NCBI GenBank assembly: GCA_002245855.1
Contig: NOUX01000003.1
Location: 310,001-374,000, forward strand
Length of the DNA stretch: 64,000 bases
Direction: 5' to 3'
Origin: Sphingobacterium cellulitidis
GTDB lineage: Bacteria > Bacteroidota > Bacteroidia > Sphingobacteriales > Sphingobacteriaceae
Shown piece after piece: positions 43,301-50,896 of this stretch (the first letter of the stretch is position 1; every line of letters starts with the position of its first letter). A program made the position numbers and the translations under genes. The notes beneath the pieces were generated by a model, which was given only the letters and a program-made list of their open reading frames with translations, was not told the DNA's origin and made no database searches.

Positions 43301-43465
43301 AATAAGTCAATAGGAACGGCTGCTGTCGGCGGTATGCTTATCGGAACGGTTGTCGGCGTATTGGTGATCCCATCCCTTTTTATCCTTTTTCAGTATTTGC
43401 AGGAAAGGATTTCAGGAACAACAGTTCTTAATGATGGTAGTGACAATGGCGATAGGCATTCCTAA
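40310..43465 (+). CDS. RND efflux pump, AcrB/MexB-like (HAE-1), second system
   Basis: The 1051-residue protein starts with the HAE-1-typical FIENPVLSTVISVIIVILGI and carries the proton-relay motif SIGIVVDDAIIVVEAV near residue 402. The C-terminal half has LLGLLAKNAILIVEFALQ with the conserved Lys. Substrates would be hydrophobic drugs, dyes or detergents. Closest overall to AcrB/MexF-type pumps of Bacteroidota. Confidence 0.94.
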   Translation: MLRKFIENPVLSTVISVIIVILGILGLLSLPITQYPEIAPPTVQVVANYQGANSETVMKSVIVPLEEEINGVEKMAYMSSKASNDGSGVITIVFDQGADADMAAVNVQNRVNQAMSQLPEEVVRYGITTTKRLSSEIFSFMYYSEDEQYDQAFLENYVRINILPKLKRVNGVGDASISGGKEYSMRVWLKPNEMASYGLAPSDIIKALAEQNVEAAPGKIGENSGQTFQYSLRYTGRLENKEEFGDIVIRATEAGRFLRLRDVADIEMGAYSNATSITAYGKAGTYVAINQTAGSNAHNIIKECEQILLDAEVELPKGTKFVVYANSNDFLLASISKLISTLVEAFILVFIVVLLFLQDWRSTLIPAIAVPVALIGTFFFLNIFGFTINLLTLFALVLSIGIVVDDAIIVVEAVHAKLHHGASSAKQATISAMHELTTAIISITLVMSAVFVPVTFIDGSVGIFYKEFGITLAVAIMISAVNALTLSPALCAMLLKPAIEDDENKKRFSTRFKTAFNKGFDRMTDRYLGILHFLNKWRWLSLGSVVLFGALFYYLVKNTQTGFVPNEDSSSIYANIILNPSTSLEETERITDLVDSVAMTIPEVEYSSRLAGMDFFSGNGSSYAVVFIKLKHWKERPRKEQDINHVVQNLFAKSAFIKDANIVFFAGPTLQGFGSNTGFEVQLQDRTNGAYDVFEKVIGNFLGELNQRPEIMYATSSFNTNFPQYEVTVNVERAKEADVSVTEILTTLQGYLGGIYATNFNRFGKQYKVMIQAGPDARKNREAIDQLYVKSNDGKMAPIISFIDLKKVYGPEFLTRFNLFNAAYVNGAPNSGYSSGDAIRAIEEVASKTLPKGYGFEYAGLTREESLSGNQTAIIFVLSLLFVYFLLSAQFKSYILPFSVLLSLPIGLSGAFLFARIFGIENNIFLQISLIMLLGLLAKNAILIVEFALQNRRMGQSILDAAMEGAKVRLRPILMTSFAFIFGLLPLMLATGAGALSNKSIGTAAVGGMLIGTVVGVLVIPSLFILFQYLQERISGTTVLNDGSDNGDRHS

Positions 43466-43477
43466 ACTAAAATTTAT

Positions 43478-44890
43478 TTGAAAATCATGAAGTTACAATT
43501 TATATACCGATATATTATGTTCTCACTTTGTGCAATTGTCTACACATCATGTATGACAAATAGAACATATGAAAAGACTACACAGGTAAACGCGTCACTG
43601 TATCGGAATGTCAATCTACAGGACACGGCAAATACAGCCTTGTTACCTTGGCGGGATTTCTTTGGTGATAAACAATTGCGGAATTTGATTGATACGGGTT
43701 TAAAGAACAATCTAGACCTAAAAATTGGGTTGGAGCGTATTAGTAAAGCTAAGGCTTTGGTATTACAATCAAAAGCCGCCTTTTTGCCAGACTTATCATT
43801 AAATGGACAAGTCACACGTTCTCGCATGGCTTTCCCACAAAGTTTTGGATTTGTAGATGATGCAACCACCTATGAATTAGGGTTAAAAACATCGTGGGAA
43901 ATTGATGTATGGGGAAAATTGAAGAATAGCAAGAAAGCAATTTTCTTTAGGTTGATGCAGGAGGAGTCTACACATCGAGCAGTCCAAACGCAACTAATTG
44001 CTGAGATTGCCGATTTATATTATCAGCTATTGGCATTGGACGAACAGGTTGATATCCTTAACCATACCATAGCCACCAGGCAAGAAGAAGTAATCACAAT
44101 GAAACGATTAAAAGAATCCAGTATTGTAACTGGTGCTGCTGTTGCACAAAGTGAGGCTGCTCTTCTGGATGTTCAAAACATGTTGCCTTCCGTGAACAGA
44201 CAAATCAGAATGAGGGAAAATGCGCTAAATGTTCTTTTAGGAATATCTCCACGTATTGTAGAGCGTAGTTCGTTTAAGGTTCAACCATCTTTCCGATCTG
44301 TTGACATAGGTATCCCGCTACAATTATTGCAGAATAGACCAGATGTCATGGCCGCTGAATTTGAAATAGCATCGTATTTCGAGAATATTAATGTCGCCAG
44401 AAAAGCATTTTATCCGACTTTGACAATTCAGGCTGCAAGTGGATTCACGAACTTTGGTTTTTCAAATTGGTTTACGCCATCGGGGTTCTTTGCGAATATT
44501 GGCGGGGGATTATTGCAACCGGTTTTCTCAAAGCGACTTAACAAAACTAGGCTTGAATTAGCAAAATCCGATTATCGTGAGAAAGTGCTTGATTTTCAGA
44601 AAATACTCCTGTTAGCTGGGCAAGAGGTTTCAGACGCATTATATAATTACCAGTCTGCATCAGAACAAGAAATAAAGCGTCAAAATCAACTTGAAAAATT
44701 ACAGGAAGCATTGGGTTATACACAAAAATTGCTTCTGTACCACAACTCAACAAATTATACCGATGTCCTCGCTTCACGTCAAGCATTGTTATCTGCACAA
44801 ATGCAGATGAGTAATGAACGCCTTTTAAAATATCAATCGCTTATCTATTTATATCGATCTTTAGGTGGCGGATGGAGAGATAGAGACTAA
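43478..44890 (+). CDS. Outer-membrane efflux lipoprotein (NodT/OprM family)
   Basis: The 470-residue protein has a lipoprotein signal (Cys in YTSCMT). NodT-family features follow: LPWRDFFGDKQLRNLIDTGLKNNLDLKI and, later, LLQNRPDVMAAEF with GGGLLQPVFSKRLNKTRLELA. It forms the outer-membrane channel for the upstream pump. The first ATG is followed by another three codons later; the difference is minor. Confidence 0.92.
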   Translation: MKIMKLQFIYRYIMFSLCAIVYTSCMTNRTYEKTTQVNASLYRNVNLQDTANTALLPWRDFFGDKQLRNLIDTGLKNNLDLKIGLERISKAKALVLQSKAAFLPDLSLNGQVTRSRMAFPQSFGFVDDATTYELGLKTSWEIDVWGKLKNSKKAIFFRLMQEESTHRAVQTQLIAEIADLYYQLLALDEQVDILNHTIATRQEEVITMKRLKESSIVTGAAVAQSEAALLDVQNMLPSVNRQIRMRENALNVLLGISPRIVERSSFKVQPSFRSVDIGIPLQLLQNRPDVMAAEFEIASYFENINVARKAFYPTLTIQAASGFTNFGFSNWFTPSGFFANIGGGLLQPVFSKRLNKTRLELAKSDYREKVLDFQKILLLAGQEVSDALYNYQSASEQEIKRQNQLEKLQEALGYTQKLLLYHNSTNYTDVLASRQALLSAQMQMSNERLLKYQSLIYLYRSLGGGWRDRD

Positions 44891-44904
44891 AAGATAGTTT
44901 TTAA

Positions 44905-46128
44905 ATGATAGATGAATATGCGCATCCAATTTCATGTTTACTTCATTTGATTACAAAGTCATTAAACCCACATCGTGACCATGGTGTGGGTTTGACTAGT
45001 AAAGAAAATATAAGTGATCCAATTATTCAGATTGAAAAAGCGTGTGCAAAATTGAAAACATACCTATACGTCAAATCATTTGAGATAGATGATGAGGACG
45101 AACTAAGGGTAATAATTAAGAAGCATCAACACGCTTTGATATATCTTTATGAATATGCCGTTGAAAACCAATTTGTAATAGAAGTAAATCCTAATGAAAA
45201 TTCGTTCTCTAAACGAGTGTTGGATAAAATTGAAGATTTGTTTCAGTTTATTGAAGTACATTTTTCTGCGTACCTCACGCTTGATCAAAAAGTGTTGCCT
45301 ACTTATCTATCATCGGCAAAACAGGAGCTCGAAAAATTAATTTATCTTATCAAACAACGGCCAATAACGAAAGATCACGCGTTCTCGTATGCATTGGATA
45401 TAGTTATTCAAAGGATGTCTTCTTTTATTGAAAAATCAGAATATCCATACGAGGTAACTTTTAAAATAATTCGATATAAAAAACAACTACTTCATGCAAT
45501 ACAAAGAGCCGATCTATTCGCAAATACTTCTGGAAGTTTTTCTCCCATAGAAGAAATATTGATTTATTTCAACTACAACAGCAAGAGATTTATTGACAAA
45601 CTCACTGCACGCTTAGCGAATGAAATTAATTCGCAAGAACTCCCTATAGATCGGATGGACAGAATTCTTTTTTATTATAAAGCTTTCAACCAACTTCATC
45701 GTAAACCAAACGTAAAACTCAATCCTAATTATCACGATATAAGTGTAGTCTTAAGCAATTGGTTTATGCAGGAGATATTTTACTTAGAAAAGAAAATACG
45801 TCTCGCAGTAATTCCTTTACACCACAGATATAACAATGAAAGGGACGAAACTCGAAATAATGAAGGAAAGCAAATGCAAAAGCTGCTTTGCATGCTATCC
45901 ACAGACCAAATAGCATTGATTCTTAGGGCAGCTGACGACCTACGTATTGTACATGCCAAATCGCTTACTGAGGTTTTCAGAACAATAGCTCCTCATCTAT
46001 CCACCCCTTATAAAGAAAATATTTCTCATGAAGCAATGAGAAGCAAGGCATATAGCCCAGAAGAAAGAGATAGACAAATCGCCATCGAAACGTTGGAACG
46101 GATCATACAGAGGATTAGGGAATATTAG
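44905..46128 (+). CDS. Uncharacterised ICE protein with conserved C-terminal signature
   Basis: The 407-residue, mostly helical cytosolic protein ends in a conserved block: LSTDQIALILRAADDLRIVHAKSL, then HLSTPYKENISHEAMRSKAYSPEERDRQIAIETLERII. I recall this block from Bacteroidota proteins next to rteC and to tetracycline- or antibiotic-inducible element controls, but I cannot give a function. It follows the RND operon by 14 bp and precedes rteC, so it may belong to the regulatory block of the element. Confidence 0.6.
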   Translation: MIDEYAHPISCLLHLITKSLNPHRDHGVGLTSKENISDPIIQIEKACAKLKTYLYVKSFEIDDEDELRVIIKKHQHALIYLYEYAVENQFVIEVNPNENSFSKRVLDKIEDLFQFIEVHFSAYLTLDQKVLPTYLSSAKQELEKLIYLIKQRPITKDHAFSYALDIVIQRMSSFIEKSEYPYEVTFKIIRYKKQLLHAIQRADLFANTSGSFSPIEEILIYFNYNSKRFIDKLTARLANEINSQELPIDRMDRILFYYKAFNQLHRKPNVKLNPNYHDISVVLSNWFMQEIFYLEKKIRLAVIPLHHRYNNERDETRNNEGKQMQKLLCMLSTDQIALILRAADDLRIVHAKSLTEVFRTIAPHLSTPYKENISHEAMRSKAYSPEERDRQIAIETLERIIQRIREY

Positions 46129-46309
46129 CCTAAACAACCCAAGCCTTAATCCCTGTTCCAAATTCGGATTAAAAATAGCCAAACAGCCACGGGAACGGAA
46201 AAGGAACGGATAATCCGTCCTTGCAACCGCCTTGGTTTCATCCTACTTTGGTAATATCATACAAATTTTTATATGGGTAGCACTATGTGGAATTATAGAC
46301 TTTGTGGTT

Positions 46310-47188
46310 ATGAAAGAGGCGTCAATCGAAAATCTTTATTCCGGTATGTTGGAGCAATTGGGGTATATCAATGGATCGATCAGAGAATCCGTACAGAATC
46401 TCAATGAATCACTTTCCTGTATCGTCGCCACGATCAACGAATTAAGGGAGGGCATAAGACGCCATCCATTCGAGGATGAAACGGACGAAATCAACTTTTT
46501 CAAATATACTAAACCCCGTTTCTGCACATGGCAAACCTATGTAGTGGAGTTGCACAAGATCCTATCCTCGGTTCCCGTCGGCACCGACCAGATGGTAAGG
46601 GATTATTATATGGAAGAAATCGGCGTAGTGAACCGTTTTTTTCGTTTGCATGCTTTCCATTACCAATATTACGTTACGGACGAACACAGCAAAGACCAAC
46701 ATTTTTTTCTTCGTCGTAACAGATCGTTATTTCCCCCGGGGCGGGAGCTCCTACCCGACGACCCCGAATTTTCCACCGATCTCGATCATCTTTTCGGTAT
46801 GTTCCGAGCATACGAGATGCTCCGAGATTTTCTAATAGGGCGAATCCGGCTATTATACCAAGAACCCAATAATGTATTCATAAAGGAAATAATGCAAGGC
46901 CGCAAACGACGGTGGTCGGGCACCAAAATGGAGCTGGTGGAATTTGCTTACGGTATCTATTTTACGCGACGTGTCAATGGAGGAAAGGCCGATATTTCGG
47001 ATATAATCGCATGGTTGGAAGAAAGTTTTAACGAAGATTTGGCACAGGCGTACCGTATGTTTGTCGATATAACCCGGCGCAAGACCATTAGCCACACCAA
47101 ATACCTCGACGAGATGCGCGGTGCCATTCATGGACATATCGAAGAATCCTTGAAATACAAACCCCAAAAAAGACGCCCAAAAAATTGA
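46310..47188 (+). CDS. rteC: RteC-like regulator of element excision/transfer
   Basis: ATG 46310 begins a 292-residue protein; the longer frame adds a hydrophobic stretch unlike the family. The C-terminal third has the RteC pattern: RRWSGTKMELVEFAYGIYFTRRVNGGKADISDIIAWLEESFN, then YRMFVDITRRKTISHTKYLDEM. In CTnDOT, RteC activates the excision genes after antibiotic induction. Here no rteA/rteB pair is visible, so its inducer differs or is encoded elsewhere. It precedes the structured region 47508-47768. Confidence 0.85.
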   Translation: MKEASIENLYSGMLEQLGYINGSIRESVQNLNESLSCIVATINELREGIRRHPFEDETDEINFFKYTKPRFCTWQTYVVELHKILSSVPVGTDQMVRDYYMEEIGVVNRFFRLHAFHYQYYVTDEHSKDQHFFLRRNRSLFPPGRELLPDDPEFSTDLDHLFGMFRAYEMLRDFLIGRIRLLYQEPNNVFIKEIMQGRKRRWSGTKMELVEFAYGIYFTRRVNGGKADISDIIAWLEESFNEDLAQAYRMFVDITRRKTISHTKYLDEMRGAIHGHIEESLKYKPQKRRPKN

Positions 47189-47507
47189 GCTATTAACCGA
47201 ATATCCGTTATATACAAAGAAAAAAATAACCTTACCAATATACCCATCTTGTTAAAAGGTTTGACCCATACCATTCCCGAAAACCCTATAAAATCCATAT
47301 AGCGGAAAAAATACGCTATTTATCTCCCTATTCGCATATTACCCACCACTCCCAATCCTAAAACCTACCTAAAATTCCCTTACAAAACGTAAAAAATCCG
47401 CCCGAAAAAAATCGATACCAATGCTTCCATATTGGGAAATCTCCGCCTGCCCGCTTTCCAATTTTGACCCAAGTAAGGACACGTTCTTTGACATTGGGGG
47501 AAGAAGC
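47189..47507. other. Non-coding AT-rich stretch after rteC
   Basis: No gene is supported on either strand. The plus strand is strongly C- and A-biased and poor in G over about 47230-47420, with repeated short CCC/ACC tracts, unlike the coding DNA around it. Promoter or single-strand function is possible; nothing definite is seen. Confidence 0.4.
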
Positions 47508-47768
47508 ATTTCCGGTGAAGAACCGGAAATTATAGTGCAGTCAGGGCAGTATTATCACCGCATACGTGTATGCAGGGAATACCGCTCCGATGAACCATAG
47601 GCAGCCGGTTTCGGCGGGTATGTAGGTACTCACGTGTGTATTCCCGATTGAAATATATAGAGCGGTCCGCTCCGTAGCGATACGTTATTGACTTTACAGC
47701 AAAAATGAAAGACATTCATTGACCAAGAAATACAATATACGGAGGGGGCATTTCGCCCCCTCTTATTT
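47508..47768 (+). promoter_or_regulatory. Structured leader or small RNA downstream of rteC
   Basis: Several strong hairpins line up. ATTTCCGG/CCGGAAAT lies at 47508-47530, GCATAC-GT-GTATGC at 47560-47573, and GGGAATAC (47575-47582) pairs with GTATTCCC (47638-47645). GAGCGG (47660-47665) can pair with its neighbour CCGCTC (47667-47672) or with the distant CCGCTC at 47582-47587, giving exclusive folds. The series ends in a terminator-like stem GAGGGGGC/GCCCCCTC (47742-47762) followed by TTATTTC. In CTnDOT the small RNA RteR is encoded downstream of rteC and represses tra; this may be its counterpart, or a leader of the 47805 gene. Confidence 0.5.
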
Positions 47769-47804
47769 CATAAACGGTCATTCAGAAACCAGTACCATAA
47801 AAAT

Positions 47805-48098
47805 ATGCCAACACGGACAAACAACCTTTCGAGCAAGGAACTGGCGACACTGTTAAAAAATGCAGTCCAAGAGGGGGCTGATAATGCCATAAAAAAAGAA
47901 CAACCTATTCCCGATAAACTGACCAAAGCCACGGCTTACCGTCTTTACGGCCGAAGCAATGTTGACAGATGGTTTCGGGAGGGGCTGATCTCCACACATA
48001 CAGATGACAGCTCCCAGACTTTCCTTGACAGATCGGAACTTGAAACCGTTTCGGGTTCAAGCAACCGAATTACCTACCTGCCCGTAACGGACAGATAG
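47805..48098 (+). CDS. Excisionase/HTH-like small protein, copy 1
   Basis: The 97-residue protein has a helical N-terminal part (LSSKELATLLKNAVQEGADNAI) and a winged-HTH-like segment TKATAYRLYGRSNVDRWFREGLISTH, ending in LDRSELETVSGSSNRITYL. The same layout occurs in the next gene (48208-48483). The AYxxYGRxxVxxWxxxGLI pattern resembles MerR/excisionase-type DNA-binding domains. It probably acts in excision or in control of the mobilisation genes. Confidence 0.65.
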   Translation: MPTRTNNLSSKELATLLKNAVQEGADNAIKKEQPIPDKLTKATAYRLYGRSNVDRWFREGLISTHTDDSSQTFLDRSELETVSGSSNRITYLPVTDR

Positions 48099-48207
48099 AC
48101 CGACCAGCCGACAAGAGCGGATCGTTTCAGGCTCGTTACCTGTTGTCGGTTCCAATGGAGTAACTCAAAGCTCCCTTTATCAGTAAACCATCAAACCCCA
48201 AGAAGCT

Positions 48208-48483
48208 ATGCACATACTATTGACACCGCTGCAATTGCAGACATTGCTTTCCTATGCCGCCGAAATGGGTGCAAAACTGGCCCTTTCCAAGACCGGACAC
48301 ATCAGGCCGTACCTCAAAAAATCAGAAGCATTCAAGCGGTACGGACGAAAAAATGTAGAGCATTGGATCGGGCTCGGTCTGATCACACCGCGAAAGGACG
48401 GCAACCACTCCGCAGCTTGGCGCATCGACCGCATGGAGATCGAAGCCGTGAGCAAATCCCGTGAAGCCATGTGCTACCTGTAA
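48208..48483 (+). CDS. Excisionase/HTH-like small protein, copy 2
   Basis: The 91-residue paralogue of 47805-48098 has SEAFKRYGRKNVEHWIGLGLITPRKDGNHSAAWRIDRMEIEAVSKS. The HTH and the following IDRMEIEAV element align with the first copy, while the linkers differ. Two tandem copies suggest a heterodimer or split roles. The leader just upstream resembles a fragment at 33378-33400. Confidence 0.65.
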   Translation: MHILLTPLQLQTLLSYAAEMGAKLALSKTGHIRPYLKKSEAFKRYGRKNVEHWIGLGLITPRKDGNHSAAWRIDRMEIEAVSKSREAMCYL

Positions 48484-48515
48484 GAACTATCCATTACATC
48501 AAAAACATTTTTCTC

Positions 48516-49358
48516 ATGACATCTTACAAAAGCAACACACCGCAAGATGAGCCGTTGACCATCGCCGCCCTGCTCAAAGCATTGGGGCATGAACCCATAT
48601 CGACGGGTGGCGATGAATTTCATTACGCAAGCGTACTGGGAAACCGCACCAATAACAAAATAGTCTTAACGGTCAATAACCGATTGAACACTTGGTTTGA
48701 CAGCTCACTTGGTCTACTCGGCAAAGGCGGCAACCTTATGGACTTTGCCCGTACCTATTGGCCCGATCTATCCACCGAACAGATCGAGGAAAAACTTCGG
48801 GGCATACAACGCCAAATAGCAAAAAAAGACAGACCCCGGCGGAAGCGCAAAGCGACCAAGATACCCCATTATCAGATCGAACGTACCGGCCCATTGGGGT
48901 ATAATAAAGAGATCACCGATTTTCTGATGGAAAGCGGCCTTTGGGAACTTGCCGATCTGAATATCCAAGAAGTTCATTATTATGTAACCGATCAAAAGGG
49001 CAACCGCAAAGACTTCTGTGCCGCCGGTTGGCAGAACGAAAACGGAGGTTGGGAAGTACGCGCCCAAAATTATACGGGCTGTATCGGCCCAAGAGGGATG
49101 ACCTTTATTCCGGCAAGTGAAACCGCGCTTGCCATATTCCCCGAATATGTGGACTATCTGAAAAGGCGGAGCGACAAGTATCTGCACTACGCATCTGTAC
49201 TGATATTGAACCATTCCGATTTCATATCCGCATCGCTGAAACGTGCGCACCATTTTCAAAGAGTGCTGCTGTACACCGATGAAACAGGGGGCGATTACCA
49301 ATCGATTGCCGAAATGTTCAAGGACAGACTGCCGCACACAGAAGTAATACCCCTTTGA
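48516..49358 (+). CDS. TOPRIM primase-like protein, degenerate catalytic site
   Basis: ATG 48516 gives 280 residues. The N-terminal part resembles a CHC2/primase region (LTIAALLKALGHEPISTGGDEFHYAS; WFDSSLGLLGKGGNLMDFA), and a C-terminal TOPRIM-like domain follows. Where the next gene has LFEGYMDYLSW and YFDNDDPGRN (the TOPRIM Glu and DxD), this one has IFPEYVDYL and LYTDETGGDY, so the catalytic acidic residues are changed. It may be a structural partner. Overlaps the frame of the next gene by its last codons. Confidence 0.7.
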   Translation: MTSYKSNTPQDEPLTIAALLKALGHEPISTGGDEFHYASVLGNRTNNKIVLTVNNRLNTWFDSSLGLLGKGGNLMDFARTYWPDLSTEQIEEKLRGIQRQIAKKDRPRRKRKATKIPHYQIERTGPLGYNKEITDFLMESGLWELADLNIQEVHYYVTDQKGNRKDFCAAGWQNENGGWEVRAQNYTGCIGPRGMTFIPASETALAIFPEYVDYLKRRSDKYLHYASVLILNHSDFISASLKRAHHFQRVLLYTDETGGDYQSIAEMFKDRLPHTEVIPL

Positions 49359-49375
49359 TAACCAAAACCCTGCTT

Positions 49376-50329
49376 ATGTCAAAATATGTAAACGTGGACG
49401 ATCTGCGAGAAATCCCAATTTCGGACTTTCTGGCCCGGCTCGGTCACCATCCGGTACGCAAATCGGGCAAGGAACTTTTTTACCACAGTATGCTACGGGA
49501 AACCAAGCAAGACACCCCATCCCTGACGGTATGGGACGAGGGTGGAAAATGGGTCGACCGAGGCGGCCCGAACTCAACGGGCATACAGGGCGGTAGTATC
49601 GTGCAGCTCGGTCTTGCCTATTGGCCCCAGCACTCCTTTGTCGAGGTGCTAAACAAGATAAAGGAAACCTGCGATATGCAGGTCGCCATGATACCGGCCT
49701 ACAAATCTGTCAAACCACCAACGGAACAAGAGCAAAAAGGTTATGCCTTTGAACTCGTGCGAACACAGCCAATCGGCAGAAACTTTGTCCTGACCAAATA
49801 CCTCGAAGAACGTGGGATATTGGACGTTGCACACGGACACCTGCAAGAAATCTATTACAGAAACCGTCTTGACAACGAAAATAAAAATACCTTTTATGCC
49901 ATTGGCTGGCAGAACGATCAAGGCAATTGGGAGTTTACCAATGCCAAAGGTTTCAAGAGCAGTATCGGCAAAAAAGGAATATCCGTGATACCCGGCAATC
50001 CAAGCCATGCCGTTCTCTTTGAGGGCTATATGGACTACCTAAGCTGGCTCAAAGTAAACCGCCCCGATCCTGCACCTACCGCCATTGTCCTAAACTCCAT
50101 TGTCCAATTGAAGAACGCCATCGAGCGGGTCAAGGGCATACCCATCGTGGACGTGTATTTCGACAACGACGATCCCGGCCGGAACTGTACCCAAAGGCTG
50201 ATCGAAGCCGTGCCACAGGCCAAAGACCGTTCGGGTGTTTATGGGGCGTACAAAGATTATAACGATATGCTAAGAGGTGCCATGAACGAGGGTGAAATAC
50301 AGCACCAACGGGCAGGCCCCAGACGTTGA
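49376..50329 (+). CDS. TOPRIM-domain primase of the element
   Basis: From ATG 49376 the protein has 317 residues. It keeps the zinc-binding-like N-terminal primase region in reduced form (ISDFLARLGHHPVRKSGKELFYHS; WVDRGGPNSTGIQGGSIVQL) and an intact TOPRIM fold with HAVLFEGYMDYLSW and VDVYFDNDDPGRN. It should prime DNA synthesis after transfer or during replication of the excised circle. It is the active member of a tandem pair. Confidence 0.82.
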   Translation: MSKYVNVDDLREIPISDFLARLGHHPVRKSGKELFYHSMLRETKQDTPSLTVWDEGGKWVDRGGPNSTGIQGGSIVQLGLAYWPQHSFVEVLNKIKETCDMQVAMIPAYKSVKPPTEQEQKGYAFELVRTQPIGRNFVLTKYLEERGILDVAHGHLQEIYYRNRLDNENKNTFYAIGWQNDQGNWEFTNAKGFKSSIGKKGISVIPGNPSHAVLFEGYMDYLSWLKVNRPDPAPTAIVLNSIVQLKNAIERVKGIPIVDVYFDNDDPGRNCTQRLIEAVPQAKDRSGVYGAYKDYNDMLRGAMNEGEIQHQRAGPRR

Positions 50330-50372
50330 CTTTTGGAGGGAGCGAAAAAGTTGCAGAGTATAGGCACCGATA

Positions 50373-50612
50373 TTCAGATACATGGATACATAGATATCCC
50401 GATGTTCAGATACATAGCCGTTCAGATACATGGATACATAGACATCCCGATGTTCAGATATGTAGGTGTTCAGATACATGGATACGTAGGTATCCCGATG
50501 TTCAGATACATAGCCGTTCAGATAAATGAATACATAGACATCCCGATGTTCAGATATATAGGTGTTCAGATACATGGATACGCAGGTATCTCGATGTTCT
50601 GGTATATAGTAG
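50373..50612. repeat. Nested tandem repeat, 5 copies of 48 bp built from 16-bp units
   Basis: The array consists of 15 units of 16 bp grouped in threes: TTCAGATACATGGATA, CATAGATATCCCGATG, and a shorter-type TTCAGATACATAGCCG or TTCAGATATGTAGGTG. The third unit alternates between GCCG and GGTG endings, which gives a 96-bp higher period. Copies differ by few substitutions. Spacing is exact over 240 bp. Reading frames stay open on both strands across the array, a consequence of the 48-bp (16-codon) period; no coding role is assumed. The place, after the primase gene, would suit iterons or a replication/transfer signal. Confidence 0.9.
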
Positions 50613-50699
50613 CCATCCCCGAACCCACCTGCCAAAAACACGCCCCAACCCACTTTTTTGCCCTTTGCGGTATAACCCCTGTTTTTTGTTTTGTAGTGT

Positions 50700-50791
50700 G
50701 CAAGTTGTGTTTTTGTACGTACGGCTCTCGTACCTCGGCCGTACCCACAAAAACCAACTTGCCCGGATCATCCCGGCTCCGATGGAGCGGG
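50700..50791. promoter_or_regulatory. Two strong hairpins upstream of the mobilisation block (oriT or leader candidate)
   Basis: GCAAGTTGTGTTTTTGT pairs with ACAAAAACCAACTTGC (one-base bulge), enclosing GTACGGC/GCCGTAC, over 50700-50762. A second hairpin, CCCGGCTCC-GAT-GGAGCGGG, lies at 50772-50791. They are in a 284-bp non-coding gap between the repeat array and the broken methyltransferase gene, about 1.1 kb before the relaxosome genes. Possible oriT, terminator pair or riboregulator. Confidence 0.45.
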
Positions 50792-50896
50792 TCTGTACCA
50801 GGGTAGGAAAAAGATCGCAACTCCCTTTTTCTCCTGCAAAGCGTACCATAACCGCCGCACGGCGACGAACATTCATAAACCTTTAAAACCATTACT

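Noticed and set aside
50373..50612. CRISPR array
   Set aside because: The repeats are contiguous 16-bp units with no unique spacers, and no cas genes are near.
50333..50806. Repeat protein encoded by the minisatellite (16-residue period VQIHGYIDIPMFRYIA)
   Set aside because: Several frames on both strands are open only because the period is divisible by three. The longest frame runs into GC-rich non-coding hairpins with no start signal or known fold.
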